The notes: generated by a model from the sequence alone, not told the origin. DNA of 52,416 nt from Planctomycetota bacterium (GCA_024276605.1 JAJRWX010000092.1:1-52416); one strand, 5' to 3'; positions 35,464 to 46,607 are shown, counted from the stretch's first letter. Program-made: numbers and translations.

Positions 35464-35617
35464 ACCGATTGCTCCTTCGTTTTCGGGCAATTCACTGTGG
35501 ATACTATCGGACAGTTCTATAGCACCCCTAAGAAACGACACCGAGATCGACATTTCATCATGGTCGATAATACGAAAAAGACATTAATCGTCGGCTTTGT
35601 GTTCCGATAAAAGAGCT

Positions 35618-37198
35618 ATGTCACAAGTAAGCGCTTGCCCTGCGCCATCTCCATTACGGAATCCATCCAATAGCCACGTAGCTGCTGCGCTGACGTCTAC
35701 ATCCTCCAATGAGCGTGTATGGCCTTGGGAACGCGTGGCCATTGCCGCTACGCTCGCGCTAGCAGCATGGTTTCGCTTAGACGACTTGGGATTTAGTAGC
35801 CTTTATCATGCGGAGGCCTGGCGGGCCAACTGGTCATATCACAGCGTTCCTGAACAAATGCGTCGATTTCCTCCCCTGCAATACGCCATGCTATGGCTAT
35901 TGCAACACACGTTTGGTCGAGGGGAATGGTTATTGCGTCTACCTGGCGCGCTGGCAGGTATTTTTTCCGTGGCTCTCGTTTATGGTTTCACGCGGCGATT
36001 ATTCAGTGTACGTGCGGCTATGATCGCTGCCATATTCGCGGCAGGACACCCCGTACTCATAGAACAAGCACGTCAGATGAAAGTGTTCGGACTTGAAGCA
36101 CTCACGGTAGTGGTCATGGTGTGGACTGCCTGGAGATTATTCGACAAGCCCAACACACGCAATTTGAAAATATATACCATCGTGACGATCGTGTGCATGT
36201 GGTTCACGTTTAGTGGGGTATTTATTCTGGGCGCATGGTGGCCCATTATTGTTTGGCAGTGGTTTCGTAGAAAGACGGAATCAAGCCATAACATGAGACC
36301 ACTAGTGATCGCATCGATCCTGCTTTTGATGGCGGGTATGGCGTGGTATATCTGGTTACTGGGCAATAACTACGTGACAGTGACGCGCGACTACTATTTC
36401 GCCTCTGAAGAGAAAGCATGGCCAAGCAGTTATACACCATCACAACTGGCCTGGTGGATCTTCGATAGCTGCTACGGTTTACTCAGATACACTCTCGGTG
36501 TGACACACACGTGGGCACCGCTGGGCACAGCTATCGGTATGCTCAACCTATTAGCCCTAACGGCTGGGCTGTGGTACATATGGATGAGAAAGCGTCCCTT
36601 GACGATTTTCCTGGTGTTGCTCGTCTCGATTGCCATGCTGGCTGGTGTTTTGAAGAAATATCCGTTTGGTGAATTCAGGATGATGACTTTTTTCGTACCT
36701 CTCACCGCAGTGGTGATTGGTGTAGGTTTGAGCGAGATCATCAGGAAGTTGGGTGCCTCACCGGTGACGTTCATCTTAATTGGCGGCTGTTTGCTGATTG
36801 CCCCGGCCAGAGCAGCCAAAGCTTCACTGTCCACACCCGTCACCTATGAACATGTGCGCCCGGTATTTGAGTACATTGAAACGCACAGGCAACCCCAAGA
36901 TGCGCTTTTCATTTACTATCCCGTGGACGACGCATTTGCCTATTATTGGGACGACGATAGCGTTCCCGTATTGGTGCAACCACGCGCTGATCGAGACCAA
37001 TTCGAGATATTCTGTCAACGATTCGATCAATGGATACAGCAGCAGCATCGCGTATGGTTCGTCTTTACGCACAATTGGGGGACGGAACGCGAAGATTGGA
37101 TCGGTCATTTGCAGAGGACGTACACCACGCTGGATGTATTTCAAAACAACGACGCTTCATGCCATTTATTTTCTAGCGCAAGCTCTAGTAAACCGTAA
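35618..37198 (+). CDS. GT-C-type membrane glycosyltransferase (ArnT-like)
   Basis: About 526 aa from ATG 35618 (AAAGAG just upstream; a GTG at 35597 is also in frame). First loop LDDLGFSSLYHAEAWRANWS, then RFPPLQYAMLWLLQHTFGRG EWLLRLPGALAGIFSVALVY, which matches PMT_2/GT83 glycosyltransferases. Ten or more membrane helices follow and a soluble periplasmic C-terminal domain (about 405-526). Likely uses a polyprenyl-phosphate sugar. Last gene of the surface-glycan cluster. Confidence 0.75.
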   Translation: MSQVSACPAPSPLRNPSNSHVAAALTSTSSNERVWPWERVAIAATLALAAWFRLDDLGFSSLYHAEAWRANWSYHSVPEQMRRFPPLQYAMLWLLQHTFGRGEWLLRLPGALAGIFSVALVYGFTRRLFSVRAAMIAAIFAAGHPVLIEQARQMKVFGLEALTVVVMVWTAWRLFDKPNTRNLKIYTIVTIVCMWFTFSGVFILGAWWPIIVWQWFRRKTESSHNMRPLVIASILLLMAGMAWYIWLLGNNYVTVTRDYYFASEEKAWPSSYTPSQLAWWIFDSCYGLLRYTLGVTHTWAPLGTAIGMLNLLALTAGLWYIWMRKRPLTIFLVLLVSIAMLAGVLKKYPFGEFRMMTFFVPLTAVVIGVGLSEIIRKLGASPVTFILIGGCLLIAPARAAKASLSTPVTYEHVRPVFEYIETHRQPQDALFIYYPVDDAFAYYWDDDSVPVLVQPRADRDQFEIFCQRFDQWIQQQHRVWFVFTHNWGTEREDWIGHLQRTYTTLDVFQNNDASCHLFSSASSSKP

Positions 37199-37619
37199 TG
37201 TTCGATAAACCCGGTTTCTTCAGACCAATCCGAGCGGCGAGCGCGAGCGACCCGTGTCTTCGGATATCCCTTCGGGCCTGGATTCTTCTTTGGGTTGCGG
37301 TGTCTAGTCGTGTGATGCGTATGGTCAGAGCACCTGGCGCAAGCCTGGTGACACGATGGCAGGTTAGCGCGAATGACTTCGTTAACGCAAGTGAACTTGT
37401 TGACGTGCGCTAGTCCGCAGGCTTGCGCCGTGCGGCTCTGATTTGGAGTGTCCCCCATCCTTTGGGTACTCCCAAAGGATGGGGCACCCACGCGAAAGTA
37501 AGATTCTACAGATTCGTCATGTCTGCGTATGTGAGTGGGCATGACGTTGAGCGTATATCATCGACTCCCCCAGGTCCAAAAAACAGGACCTGGGCCACCC
37601 ACCGGTAGTGCCAATGGCT
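37199..37619. repeat. Non-coding stretch with two strong hairpins
   Basis: CCCCATCCTTTGGG/CCCAAAGGATGGGG (37453-37466, 37471-37484; 4-nt loop) and CCCAGGTCC/GGACCTGGG (37569-37577, 37586-37594; 8-nt loop). Both are followed by CACCCAC (37485-37491; 37596-37602), recalling the GCCACCC edge of the palindromic repeat family. Neither has a T-run. I see no gene in the remainder. Confidence 0.6.
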
Positions 37620-38132
37620 TCAGGGATTGATGTCAAGAAGACCGACGATGTGCGTTAGCTGGGGGATGATTAATTTTTCGATGCCCAGCTCGACGGCTTT
37701 TGTCGATCCCGGTAGGCAAAAGATTGCTGTGGTGGCCATCGATCCAGCCACGGCGCGGGATAACATGGCCGCGGCGCCGATTTGTTGAAAGCTGAGCATA
37801 CGAAACAATTCGCCGAACCCATCGATCCGCTTATCCAACAAGTATGAGACGGCCTCGACCGTCGTATCACGCGGGGCAAGCCCTGTCCCGCCTATCGTGA
37901 TGACTGCCTGACAGGAAGTATCTGCGCTCCACTGACGAACGAGGGAGGCCACCTCATCAGGTTCATCGCGTACAATCTCGTAGTGTAGAACTTTATGGCT
38001 AGCTTGGGTTAGTCGCTCACACGCCCATCGTCCACTACGGTCGGTACTCTTGGTACGTGTATCGCTGACGGTTAATACGCCGCAGTTCACTGTTGTCGGA
38101 TCGGATGCTCGATGCAGATCGTTAGGCATCAT
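37620..38132 (-). CDS. moaB: Molybdenum cofactor biosynthesis protein MoaB/MogA family
   Basis: 170 aa. CGVLTVSDTRTKSTDRSGRW, VITIGGTGLAPRDTTVEAVS, FGELFRMLSFQQIGAAAMLS RAVAGSMATTAIFCLPGSTK are the MoCF-binding domain motifs: GGTG loop, Asp in RDTT, and the SRA and PGS motifs. The family adenylates molybdopterin (MogA) or is of less certain role (MoaB). No other moa/moe genes are nearby. ATG 38132 is the first start. Confidence 0.92.
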   Translation of the reverse strand: MMPNDLHRASDPTTVNCGVLTVSDTRTKSTDRSGRWACERLTQASHKVLHYEIVRDEPDEVASLVRQWSADTSCQAVITIGGTGLAPRDTTVEAVSYLLDKRIDGFGELFRMLSFQQIGAAAMLSRAVAGSMATTAIFCLPGSTKAVELGIEKLIIPQLTHIVGLLDINP

Positions 38133-38216
38133 GTTTTTTATTCATACCTCTTGGGCGTCTCATTTTATAATTATGTACAATCTTACATGCCTACCATACG
38201 CCGGCAATGAAGAGAA

Positions 38217-38795
38217 CTATTTTAGCGGAGCAACACCATGTTTGCTGCGCATGTCATTCACCGTTGACCATAGCTTGTGGTCTCGACGAAGAAAGCTGAT
38301 AACACCTGAGGTCGTCAAGCCCAGCGCAGATGCGGCTTCAGAGATTCTCGCCGAAGCGGCATCGATCACGTCGAGAAGCTCGGCTACGACGAGGGGATAG
38401 TCCGGATTTTTGATGTTGACCGAAAGCCCCCCGCCTGATTGGCAATAGCTGCAGATGATCTCACCGACTTGTCCGCTTTCCAGGTACACAGCAAGACGGT
38501 AACGATAGGCAATCATCAAGCGTAGTCGAAAAATCGCGTGGCGTTTGTTGACATGTTGGGATCGATCCTCTTCTGCAATCGCCATTAGCTTAGAAGGTAG
38601 ATGGCGAAGGCGTACAGCTGAGCAGGTCTTATTGCGTTTCTGACCACCCGGCCCTGACGCCCGATAGACGTCTATTTCGCACTGACTGAGCAAAGTGGGG
38701 TCATCTCGCAATAATAGCGTTCTCACGGTGACAGGATTTGATTCTGATGACGTTGACACGATAGTACACTCTACTTCACCACCTCCATGCGTCAT
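38217..38795 (-). CDS. Peptide-chain-release-factor-like protein with GGQ motif
   Basis: 192 aa. The RF-1 catalytic domain sits near the N-terminus: [20 protein letters not shown] with GGQ at 50-52, then basic [19 protein letters not shown]. There is no codon-recognition domain, so it cannot be RF1/RF2. Members of this class (ArfB/PrfH-like) hydrolyse peptidyl-tRNA on stalled ribosomes. The C-terminal 100 aa (about 95-192) are not the short basic ArfB tail and may be a separate helical module. It ends 84 nt before moaB on the same strand. Confidence 0.82.
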   Translation of the reverse strand: MTHGGGEVECTIVSTSSESNPVTVRTLLLRDDPTLLSQCEIDVYRASGPGGQKRNKTCSAVRLRHLPSKLMAIAEEDRSQHVNKRHAIFRLRLMIAYRYRLAVYLESGQVGEIICSYCQSGGGLSVNIKNPDYPLVVAELLDVIDAASARISEAASALGLTTSGVISFLRRDHKLWSTVNDMRSKHGVAPLK

Positions 38796-38971
38796 AGCAG
38801 AGAGTTATGTGAATATCGGACGCTCCGCATCTACCCGGTGAATGCTATACTACCTCCGAGCGTTCCCGGGGAGGAGTAGCCACAAGTCTACGCCACGCTC
38901 AACCGATAATCCATTCAGTGTAGCGAAAGTTATCCCGGTCCATCGGTCTAGAGTCGATGTGTGAGATCACC

Positions 38972-40795
38972 ATGAAAATGCGTGTTGTAAAAGCGATATG
39001 TGCGTCGATAGCTGCCTCTGCGGTTATCTTTGGTTGTAGTACGAATCTTCAAACTACCGGCGGTGATGCTGATGGCTCAACATCAACAGCCCCCACCGGT
39101 TCGCCCATCGTTGATAGCCAATTCAGCGAGGCGCCAATATCACCTGGTGGTACCGGTGGTGTCATTGTCGAAGGCATCAACGAAGATGGAGAAGCGGTCG
39201 GAGAGGAAACCCGAAGCTTCTTCGAAGCATTTCAGATAGACCCCACCGCAGAGGATACCGCCGGCCCCAAGTTTGTTGTGGCAGGCGATGTCAATCAGGA
39301 TGGCTTGCTTGATCTGGTCAGTGCGTGGAACCAATCTCAACCAATCCAACTACATCTACAACAACGCGATGCCAATGACAATGTTTCGTTTAGAACAGTG
39401 ACGATTGCCGGTACCACGCCCATAGCCGTAGTTGCCGGCGTTGAACTTGGACAGATCAATGATGATGGTTGGCTTGACATCGTCGTATTGGTCAAGGCTA
39501 CGGGTATTGTTGGACTTTGCCCACCTGTGATTCCAGGCGATCCACCCAGTGTGATTAGTAATCTCGAAGGCGAAATTATCGTGTTGTTTAGCCCCGGCGT
39601 TGCATCACAAATCCCTGATGGTGATACATGGCAAGAAATGATTCTTGTCAATCCATTTGTACAAGACCCTTGGGTCCACAACCAATTCCCCGGCAACCAG
39701 GAAGTGGAATTTGAACAATCCAAAACAGAGCCTGAATGGGCCGGCTTTACGGCCCTGCTGGTGGATGAATTTGATGGCGTCGCTGGTGACGACATCATCG
39801 TCGCACTTAATCCCGGGGACTGCGAAACGTTAGGGCAAAGACCGCCGACAACCACCGTTGATCTATGGACTAATCCCGGACCGGGTTTGGCTAACAACAG
39901 CGCGCTATGGGGTGCCCCACCACCTAGCGGACAATCGAGGAACGTACCCATCACGATCATGGCTGACGCACCGCAGGTGAAAGATATTGAAGCTTTAGAT
40001 GTGGACGGTGACGGCGATCTTGATGTGGTCGCTACGTATACCAACTCGATTAGTCTTAACGTGCGGTGGGCGAGAAATCCATTTGTGCCTCACGCCACAG
40101 GTGGTGCGGGAGGTACGGCTGAGGTGATTCGCGGCTCTGATGATGGTTGGCGATTCTTCGCCAGTGGATGGCAGGAAAGGCCTATTGGACAAATCGATAC
40201 AGCCGCAGACGTACTGACCATTGGCGATATTGATCAAGACGGATTTGAGGATGTCGTCGTCCGATCAACGATTGGACAAATCGTTCAATGGTTCCGTCGT
40301 CCCAATGCGTTGACGATAGAGCCGGAGTTTCCGCCGAACGATCCGATCCCTGATCGCTTCAACTTCCCTTGGCCGGTCTTTACACTGACGGAGTTCAGTG
40401 GCCAATCACCCGAAGCGATTGCCCTTGGCGATGTGACCGGTGATGGACAACTTGATCTGATGGTAGCGGCTGAGGGCGCCGTGTTCTGGTACGATAGCAC
40501 TACCAATGGCAGCGTCTTCGACCCGTGGGCGTCCAATACGATCATCCAAGACTCGCCTAGCGGGGTTGATAATGGTGCACAGGCCGGAGCCACTCCACCT
40601 ACAGCTGGTGCGGGTGTCGGCGTGAACGCGGTTGATGTGGACACGCACATTAACAGCTTACTGATTGTCGATCTGGATGCTGACGGTCGAAATGACATTA
40701 TCGGCACGCTCGACCGCCGTAGCGGCACTGGCCTAAGTGATGATCGTCTCGTCTGGTACCGTAACATCCGCGAGGTTGATACTACAGCGCCGTAG
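38972..40795 (+). CDS. FG-GAP/VCBS-repeat lipoprotein
   Basis: About 607 aa from ATG 38972 (GTGAGATCACC upstream). Lipobox AVIFGC, then a Gly/Ser/Thr linker. Several FG-GAP/VCBS units with calcium-binding acidic loops: GDVNQDGLLDLV, QINDDGWLDIVV, DVDGDGDLDVVATY, DIDQDGFEDVVV, DVTGDGQLDLMV, DLDADGRNDIIG. Predicted seven-bladed propeller on the cell surface, calcium-dependent. Substrate unknown. Related in architecture to the lipoprotein at the left edge. Confidence 0.88.
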   Translation: MKMRVVKAICASIAASAVIFGCSTNLQTTGGDADGSTSTAPTGSPIVDSQFSEAPISPGGTGGVIVEGINEDGEAVGEETRSFFEAFQIDPTAEDTAGPKFVVAGDVNQDGLLDLVSAWNQSQPIQLHLQQRDANDNVSFRTVTIAGTTPIAVVAGVELGQINDDGWLDIVVLVKATGIVGLCPPVIPGDPPSVISNLEGEIIVLFSPGVASQIPDGDTWQEMILVNPFVQDPWVHNQFPGNQEVEFEQSKTEPEWAGFTALLVDEFDGVAGDDIIVALNPGDCETLGQRPPTTTVDLWTNPGPGLANNSALWGAPPPSGQSRNVPITIMADAPQVKDIEALDVDGDGDLDVVATYTNSISLNVRWARNPFVPHATGGAGGTAEVIRGSDDGWRFFASGWQERPIGQIDTAADVLTIGDIDQDGFEDVVVRSTIGQIVQWFRRPNALTIEPEFPPNDPIPDRFNFPWPVFTLTEFSGQSPEAIALGDVTGDGQLDLMVAAEGAVFWYDSTTNGSVFDPWASNTIIQDSPSGVDNGAQAGATPPTAGAGVGVNAVDVDTHINSLLIVDLDADGRNDIIGTLDRRSGTGLSDDRLVWYRNIREVDTTAP

Positions 40796-40871
40796 TATAA
40801 GCCGTTGCTTCTGATTTGACCTGGTTTTGTGTCTCGAAGCGCTTGGGATGTCAACGTGCATCACGAGTAAG

Positions 40872-41411
40872 CTAGCGCTTACCCATCACATCACGCAGTC
40901 TACCAAACAACAAGAACGCTGTTGCGATTAATCCCACCGACATCACCATGAGCACATTGCGGGTCTGCTTGTCGCAAAATATACGGTCATAGTCAAACGG
41001 AGGCAGCCAGGAAGTTACAGATGATACAATAGCCGGCGGCTCCACTCGTTTGGGTATGAAACCATCAGGCGGCTCAATAGAGGGCGCCATGTTTTGCACG
41101 TATACCGTCTTGTCATCGATGCCACGAAAGCCCAACTCCCGACGAGCTAGGCGACCTATGACGGCAGGGTCGCTGTGTATCGCATCTAATAACCGCTGCT
41201 CATGCGTAAGAGACTGCTCCAATTGCCGACTATGATATTGAGCTTGCTGCTTGGCTAATTGCAAATCTTCGTACGTCCGCCATTCCGGCAATAGCACACA
41301 CGCAGCCAACACCGTCAGTCCCATCCCGCTTAGCAACCAAAAAGTCACCGCCGCTACCCATCCTTGAGTGGATGGCTCGTTGACATGGTCAGGTGCAAAG
41401 GCGTACTTCAT
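40872..41411 (-). CDS. ftsB: FtsB/DivIC-like septum formation initiator with extra C-terminal helix
   Basis: 179 aa. Membrane helix about 22-42 (TFWLLSGMGLTVLAACVLLP), then coiled coil (about 45-78) and GRLARRELGFRGIDDKTVYV, the hallmark of FtsB/DivIC. Unlike the usual ~100-aa FtsB it has a Pro-rich extension and a second helix (about 152-170, NVLMVMSVGLIATAFLLFG), which would place the C-terminus back in the cytoplasm. Its ATG directly abuts the eno stop (41411/41412). The eno-ftsB order is common in bacteria. Confidence 0.8.
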   Translation of the reverse strand: MKYAFAPDHVNEPSTQGWVAAVTFWLLSGMGLTVLAACVLLPEWRTYEDLQLAKQQAQYHSRQLEQSLTHEQRLLDAIHSDPAVIGRLARRELGFRGIDDKTVYVQNMAPSIEPPDGFIPKRVEPPAIVSSVTSWLPPFDYDRIFCDKQTRNVLMVMSVGLIATAFLLFGRLRDVMGKR

Positions 41412-42713
<1,302 letters not shown>

Positions 42714-42830
42714 TTAGTCTGTTTAGGTACGTATGGTTTACATGATATCGTCATCGCACCGTGAATATCTCCATCGTTACATCGAATTATTCAGCAAGCG
42801 ACTCTCGTATTGATCTATGGCGAATATAAA

Positions 42831-42850
42831 TTGACCAATGGAATGGTCAA
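42831..42850. promoter_or_regulatory. Inverted repeat between eno and the ABC operon
   Basis: TTGACCA (42831-42837) and TGGTCAA (42844-42850), perfect 7-bp arms with 6-nt spacer, 73 bp upstream of the ABC ATPase start. Shape suits a dimeric regulator site. Confidence 0.45.
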
Positions 42851-42922
42851 GGTTATATCGCATCATGAGCGGTTTCTTTTCTCGATGAAATACGTGCTAG
42901 GGTACTGCATGAGTTATTGCGA

Positions 42923-43858
42923 ATGACCAATATTGTCCAGGCTAAACATATTCGTGTGGAGTTCGGCCCAACGGTGGCTGTACGCGACATATCGTTTGAT
43001 TTAGCCGGCGGTCAATTGCTTGGATTGGTCGGTCCCAATGGTGCGGGCAAGACCACATTGCTTCGGGTTCTGGCGGGTTTACATGCGCCGACGCGCGGCG
43101 CAGGATATGTGATGAGTAAGCCCGTGCTGGGCATGCACGAAGTCGTCCGTCATCACATCGGCTTTGCCCCCGATACCCCACCGGTGTACGAAGAACTTAC
43201 CATCGAACAGTTTCTTCGCTTCATCGGGCAAGCTTATGGATTGGACAAGGACGAAACAAACGAACGCCTCGACTTTTGGCTGGAACAGCTCTGGCTAACT
43301 GATAAACGCACTACAGAAATAAAGAATCTTTCCCGCGGCATGCGCCAGCGCATCACGTTGGCGAGAACTTTTTTGCCCCAACCACATGTACTCCTGCTGG
43401 ATGAACCGTTGGCCGGATTGGACCCGGCTGGGCGTATCCAACTTCGCAACGTGCTGATGATGTTATGTAATCAGGGGTGTGCGATGATCGTTTCATCACA
43501 CATTCTTTCCGACCTAGAGGAGGTCGCCACCCACGTCGCGATCATTGAACATGGCAGTATTCTTCGCTGGTCGGAAACCAGCGCCATGCACCACGAAGAG
43601 GAGCATCGACGCACGTACAGTCTTACAACACTCGACAATCCCTCATCGCACACGGCAACACTTGAATCGATCGAGGGTGTCACTAACGTGATTGTGGATG
43701 GCCGAACATATACGCTTGACTATCATGCAGGGGATGAACATGCAGCGGAACTGCTACAACTGATCACGCAACAACGCATACCAGTATGCGCGTTCGGTAT
43801 GGTCAAGACCACGCTTGAACAGGCATATCTAAAGGCTGGCTTGCAACAGGTAGACTGA
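42923..43858 (+). CDS. ABC transporter ATP-binding protein
   Basis: About 311 aa from ATG 42923 (an in-frame TTG at 42917 is possible). Walker A VGPNGAGKTTLLRVL, Q-loop region GFAPDTPPVYEELTIEQFLR, signature LSRGMRQRITLA, Walker B VLLLDEPLAGLDP, and H-loop ISSHILSDLEEV (seen as VSSHILSDLEE). The ABC-2/exporter (CcmA-like) class; the C-terminal extension about 225-311 is typical. Its stop overlaps the permease ATG by one base, so the two form a transport unit. Confidence 0.93.
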   Translation: MTNIVQAKHIRVEFGPTVAVRDISFDLAGGQLLGLVGPNGAGKTTLLRVLAGLHAPTRGAGYVMSKPVLGMHEVVRHHIGFAPDTPPVYEELTIEQFLRFIGQAYGLDKDETNERLDFWLEQLWLTDKRTTEIKNLSRGMRQRITLARTFLPQPHVLLLDEPLAGLDPAGRIQLRNVLMMLCNQGCAMIVSSHILSDLEEVATHVAIIEHGSILRWSETSAMHHEEEHRRTYSLTTLDNPSSHTATLESIEGVTNVIVDGRTYTLDYHAGDEHAAELLQLITQQRIPVCAFGMVKTTLEQAYLKAGLQQVD

Positions 43859-45351
43859 TGAGCGAACGATTTCAATTACCCGTAGCCATGATTAGCGTTC
43901 AGTATCACTTGCTCGGCAAGCATTCCCGAGTTTTGGGTATGAGTATACTCTATGCCAGTGCCTTAGTCGTCGGTTTTCTCGTCATGTTGCGGTTGCGGCG
44001 TTCGCAGTCTATCGCGGACGTTTCTTCATCTGCCATTTATGTCATTACGGCGGTACAATCGCTATTCGCTATTCTTGGTGGGGCTAATGCCGTATATCGC
44101 GCCATGTTGAGAGACTATGAATCCAAGATGATGGAATCTCATCGCTTAACACCTATGACCAATGTAAGTGTCTCGCTTGGATACACGTTTGGGTCGACCC
44201 AGCAAATTATGGCCCTATTACTCGTGAACTTGGCTTTTGGGAGCGTCATGACCGTTCTAGCAGATGGTTCGCTGCCCGTTTGGCTTTTGGGTAATCTACT
44301 TCTTTTTTCCGGCGCAATCACCATTTGGACGATGGTCGTGTTCTCCGGTATGAGGTTGGCTAAACCAATTTCCCCCTCTCCCTTGCTGGTTGGTGTTAGC
44401 CTACTGGCGATACCGATGACTCTCTTTCCCGGCGCGGGACTACTGTGCGGCGCTTATTCCGTCTTGCTGTCCGGTTTGATTATGACAGGCAGCCAACCTG
44501 TCGGTCCTGCAGCTGCCATCGTTGTCGGCGCAGTTAATATCTTCTTTGCTATATTCTGGTTATTAGCCGCATCGGCTAAATATAGACGTCCTGACTTACC
44601 TGCTTTGAATGCTGTACGTGGTTTAGCGTTTATGGTGTCCTGGCTAACCTTGGCAACCATTGGAATCCTCGTTTACGACTATGTGACGAAGAGTACCATG
44701 CGTTGGGCACATGAGCCAAACATAGTTCTAGGCCAATGGATTGCCACGATGATCGGGGCTTTATTGATTGGCGCATTCATCATGAACGGCGCGGTCGCCT
44801 GCGGGATGGCCGTCCGTCGCGGCGCAGCACCACGCGGTTGGGGAGACCGCGTACCGCATGGTCTTGTCGCCATACTGATCACTATAGCGATATGTATGAT
44901 CATGGCGGCCTGCGGGTTATCTTTATGGAAAAATTGGCTAGTCGTTGATGGTAAGCTCACACTTTCCGCCGCCCTGTACGCGTGGGATTTTTGTCTGGTT
45001 GCATGTTTGACAGCCATGCTATCGATTAGGGGCTGGTTGATCATGGTCTATGCCAAGGCAAAGAAGCCAAAGTATGGCACCGTATTTGTGTTCTTGATGC
45101 TCTGGTGTGCGCCCATGGGTTTTGATTTATTGCGTGCGGGGTACGCAAACAACTTTCAAGATGAGCCTCAAATGTCCTGGTTATTCGCCTGCTCACCGGC
45201 AGGTACGATCGCCGCAGTTTGGGCGGACATGGGCCTCAAGCTCTTACCCGGCATTCTCGTACAAGCTGCCATAGCCGGTTTATTGTCTATGGTGGGCTGG
45301 CGTTATGCCCGAAAAACCATGTTGCCGGAGTTAGTCAATACCGCCAACTAA
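43858..45351 (+). CDS. ABC transporter permease
   Basis: 497 aa, about 11-12 hydrophobic segments with short loops and no soluble domain. Translationally coupled to the ATPase (43858). ABC-2-type exporter permease; the early region KMMESHRLTPMTNVSVSLGY is the amphipathic cytoplasmic part preceding the helices. Cargo unknown. A TlpA-like gene starts 17 nt after its stop, probably in the same transcript. Confidence 0.82.
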   Translation: MSERFQLPVAMISVQYHLLGKHSRVLGMSILYASALVVGFLVMLRLRRSQSIADVSSSAIYVITAVQSLFAILGGANAVYRAMLRDYESKMMESHRLTPMTNVSVSLGYTFGSTQQIMALLLVNLAFGSVMTVLADGSLPVWLLGNLLLFSGAITIWTMVVFSGMRLAKPISPSPLLVGVSLLAIPMTLFPGAGLLCGAYSVLLSGLIMTGSQPVGPAAAIVVGAVNIFFAIFWLLAASAKYRRPDLPALNAVRGLAFMVSWLTLATIGILVYDYVTKSTMRWAHEPNIVLGQWIATMIGALLIGAFIMNGAVACGMAVRRGAAPRGWGDRVPHGLVAILITIAICMIMAACGLSLWKNWLVVDGKLTLSAALYAWDFCLVACLTAMLSIRGWLIMVYAKAKKPKYGTVFVFLMLWCAPMGFDLLRAGYANNFQDEPQMSWLFACSPAGTIAAVWADMGLKLLPGILVQAAIAGLLSMVGWRYARKTMLPELVNTAN

Positions 45352-45368
45352 CGAATACGATTACTGAC

Positions 45369-46607
45369 ATGCATGTAACGCTTAGTTCATTGATATGGGT
45401 AGCTGCGATAGCGACACAGGCAAATCACATGCCACCGTTACAGGCTGGCATGTGGCGTGCTTGGCTTGATAGTCCCGGCGGACAGCTTCCATTTATCATG
45501 GACCTATTGCATGTTGGCGACACATGGCGGGTGGTCATTCATAACGGTCGGGAACGTATCGACATCCCTACAGTGACGGTAAGTGGTAACAAGCTAACGC
45601 TTAGTTTTGATCATTACGATTCTACCATCATCGCCAAGATTGCATCTGATGGTAAATCTTTAAGCGGCGCCTGGCGAAAGCAAGGTCGGGATAAGAACGT
45701 TTCGACTTTACCCTTTTATGCGACCGCCGGCCAGGGGAATCGGTTTTTACATATTAACGACAGTGCGAAAAACGTAGTTCCAGACCGAAATGTGACCGGT
45801 CGTTGGCTGGTACATTTTTCCAAGAGCAACGACCCGGCTATCGCACTATTCAAACAACAACCCAGTGGCGCGGTCACTGGCACGGTGATGACAACCACCG
45901 GCGATCACCGTTTTCTCGAAGGTGATTTCAACGGATCACACCTTCGACTTTCCGTTTTTGATGGCGCACATGCTTTTTTGTTTCACGCTGTGTGGCAGGA
46001 AGATGGCACGCTACAAGGTGATTTCTGGTCACGAGATGTATGGCATGAAACGTGGACCGCCAAGCGCGACGAACAAACCAAGCTACCGGATGACTTTAGA
46101 CAAACTAAAGCTATAGAAGGAGTCGACCTGAAGGCACTTTCTTATCGTGATCTTCACGGTAATATCGTATCACTAGGCGACGAAGCTTTCGCGGGCAAGG
46201 TGATGCTACTCGAAATATTTGGTAGCTGGTGCCCCAACTGTCACGACGCCTCACAACTGATGGTTGAGTTGGACAACATGTATCGAGATCGTGGGCTGCA
46301 AATTGTCGGTCTAGCGTTTGAGCTAACCGGTGATTTCACACGAGACGTTCGACAGGTGCGCCGATTCGCAAAAAAACACGGCGCAAGATACACCATACTA
46401 ATTGCCGGAATCTCCGATAAAGCGACCGCATCTAAGCAAGTACCGATGATTGATAAAATACGCTCCTATCCGACGGCTATTTTCGTAGACCGCAAGGGCA
46501 TGATTCGTTACGTACACACCGGCTTCACCGGCCCGGCTACCGGTCAGACCTATGAAGCTTTGCGATCCTCTTTCAAACAGCGCATTGAAGCACTACTTAG
46601 CGAATGA
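45369..46607 (+). CDS. TlpA-like thioredoxin-fold protein with CPNC motif
   Basis: 412 aa from ATG 45369 (the frame runs back to 45219 inside the permease gene). Signal-like N-terminus (VTLSSLIWVAAIATQ). Residues of about 20-245 are beta-rich with no assigned family. The C-terminal thioredoxin domain contains VMLLEIFGSWCPNCHDASQL (CxxC at about 285-288), DRGLQIVGLAFELTGDFTRD and YPTAIFVDRKGMIRYVHTGF. Redox-active in the periplasm, in contrast to the CxxC-less protein at 24252-25334. Linked to the ABC exporter genes. Confidence 0.85.
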   Translation: MHVTLSSLIWVAAIATQANHMPPLQAGMWRAWLDSPGGQLPFIMDLLHVGDTWRVVIHNGRERIDIPTVTVSGNKLTLSFDHYDSTIIAKIASDGKSLSGAWRKQGRDKNVSTLPFYATAGQGNRFLHINDSAKNVVPDRNVTGRWLVHFSKSNDPAIALFKQQPSGAVTGTVMTTTGDHRFLEGDFNGSHLRLSVFDGAHAFLFHAVWQEDGTLQGDFWSRDVWHETWTAKRDEQTKLPDDFRQTKAIEGVDLKALSYRDLHGNIVSLGDEAFAGKVMLLEIFGSWCPNCHDASQLMVELDNMYRDRGLQIVGLAFELTGDFTRDVRQVRRFAKKHGARYTILIAGISDKATASKQVPMIDKIRSYPTAIFVDRKGMIRYVHTGFTGPATGQTYEALRSSFKQRIEALLSE

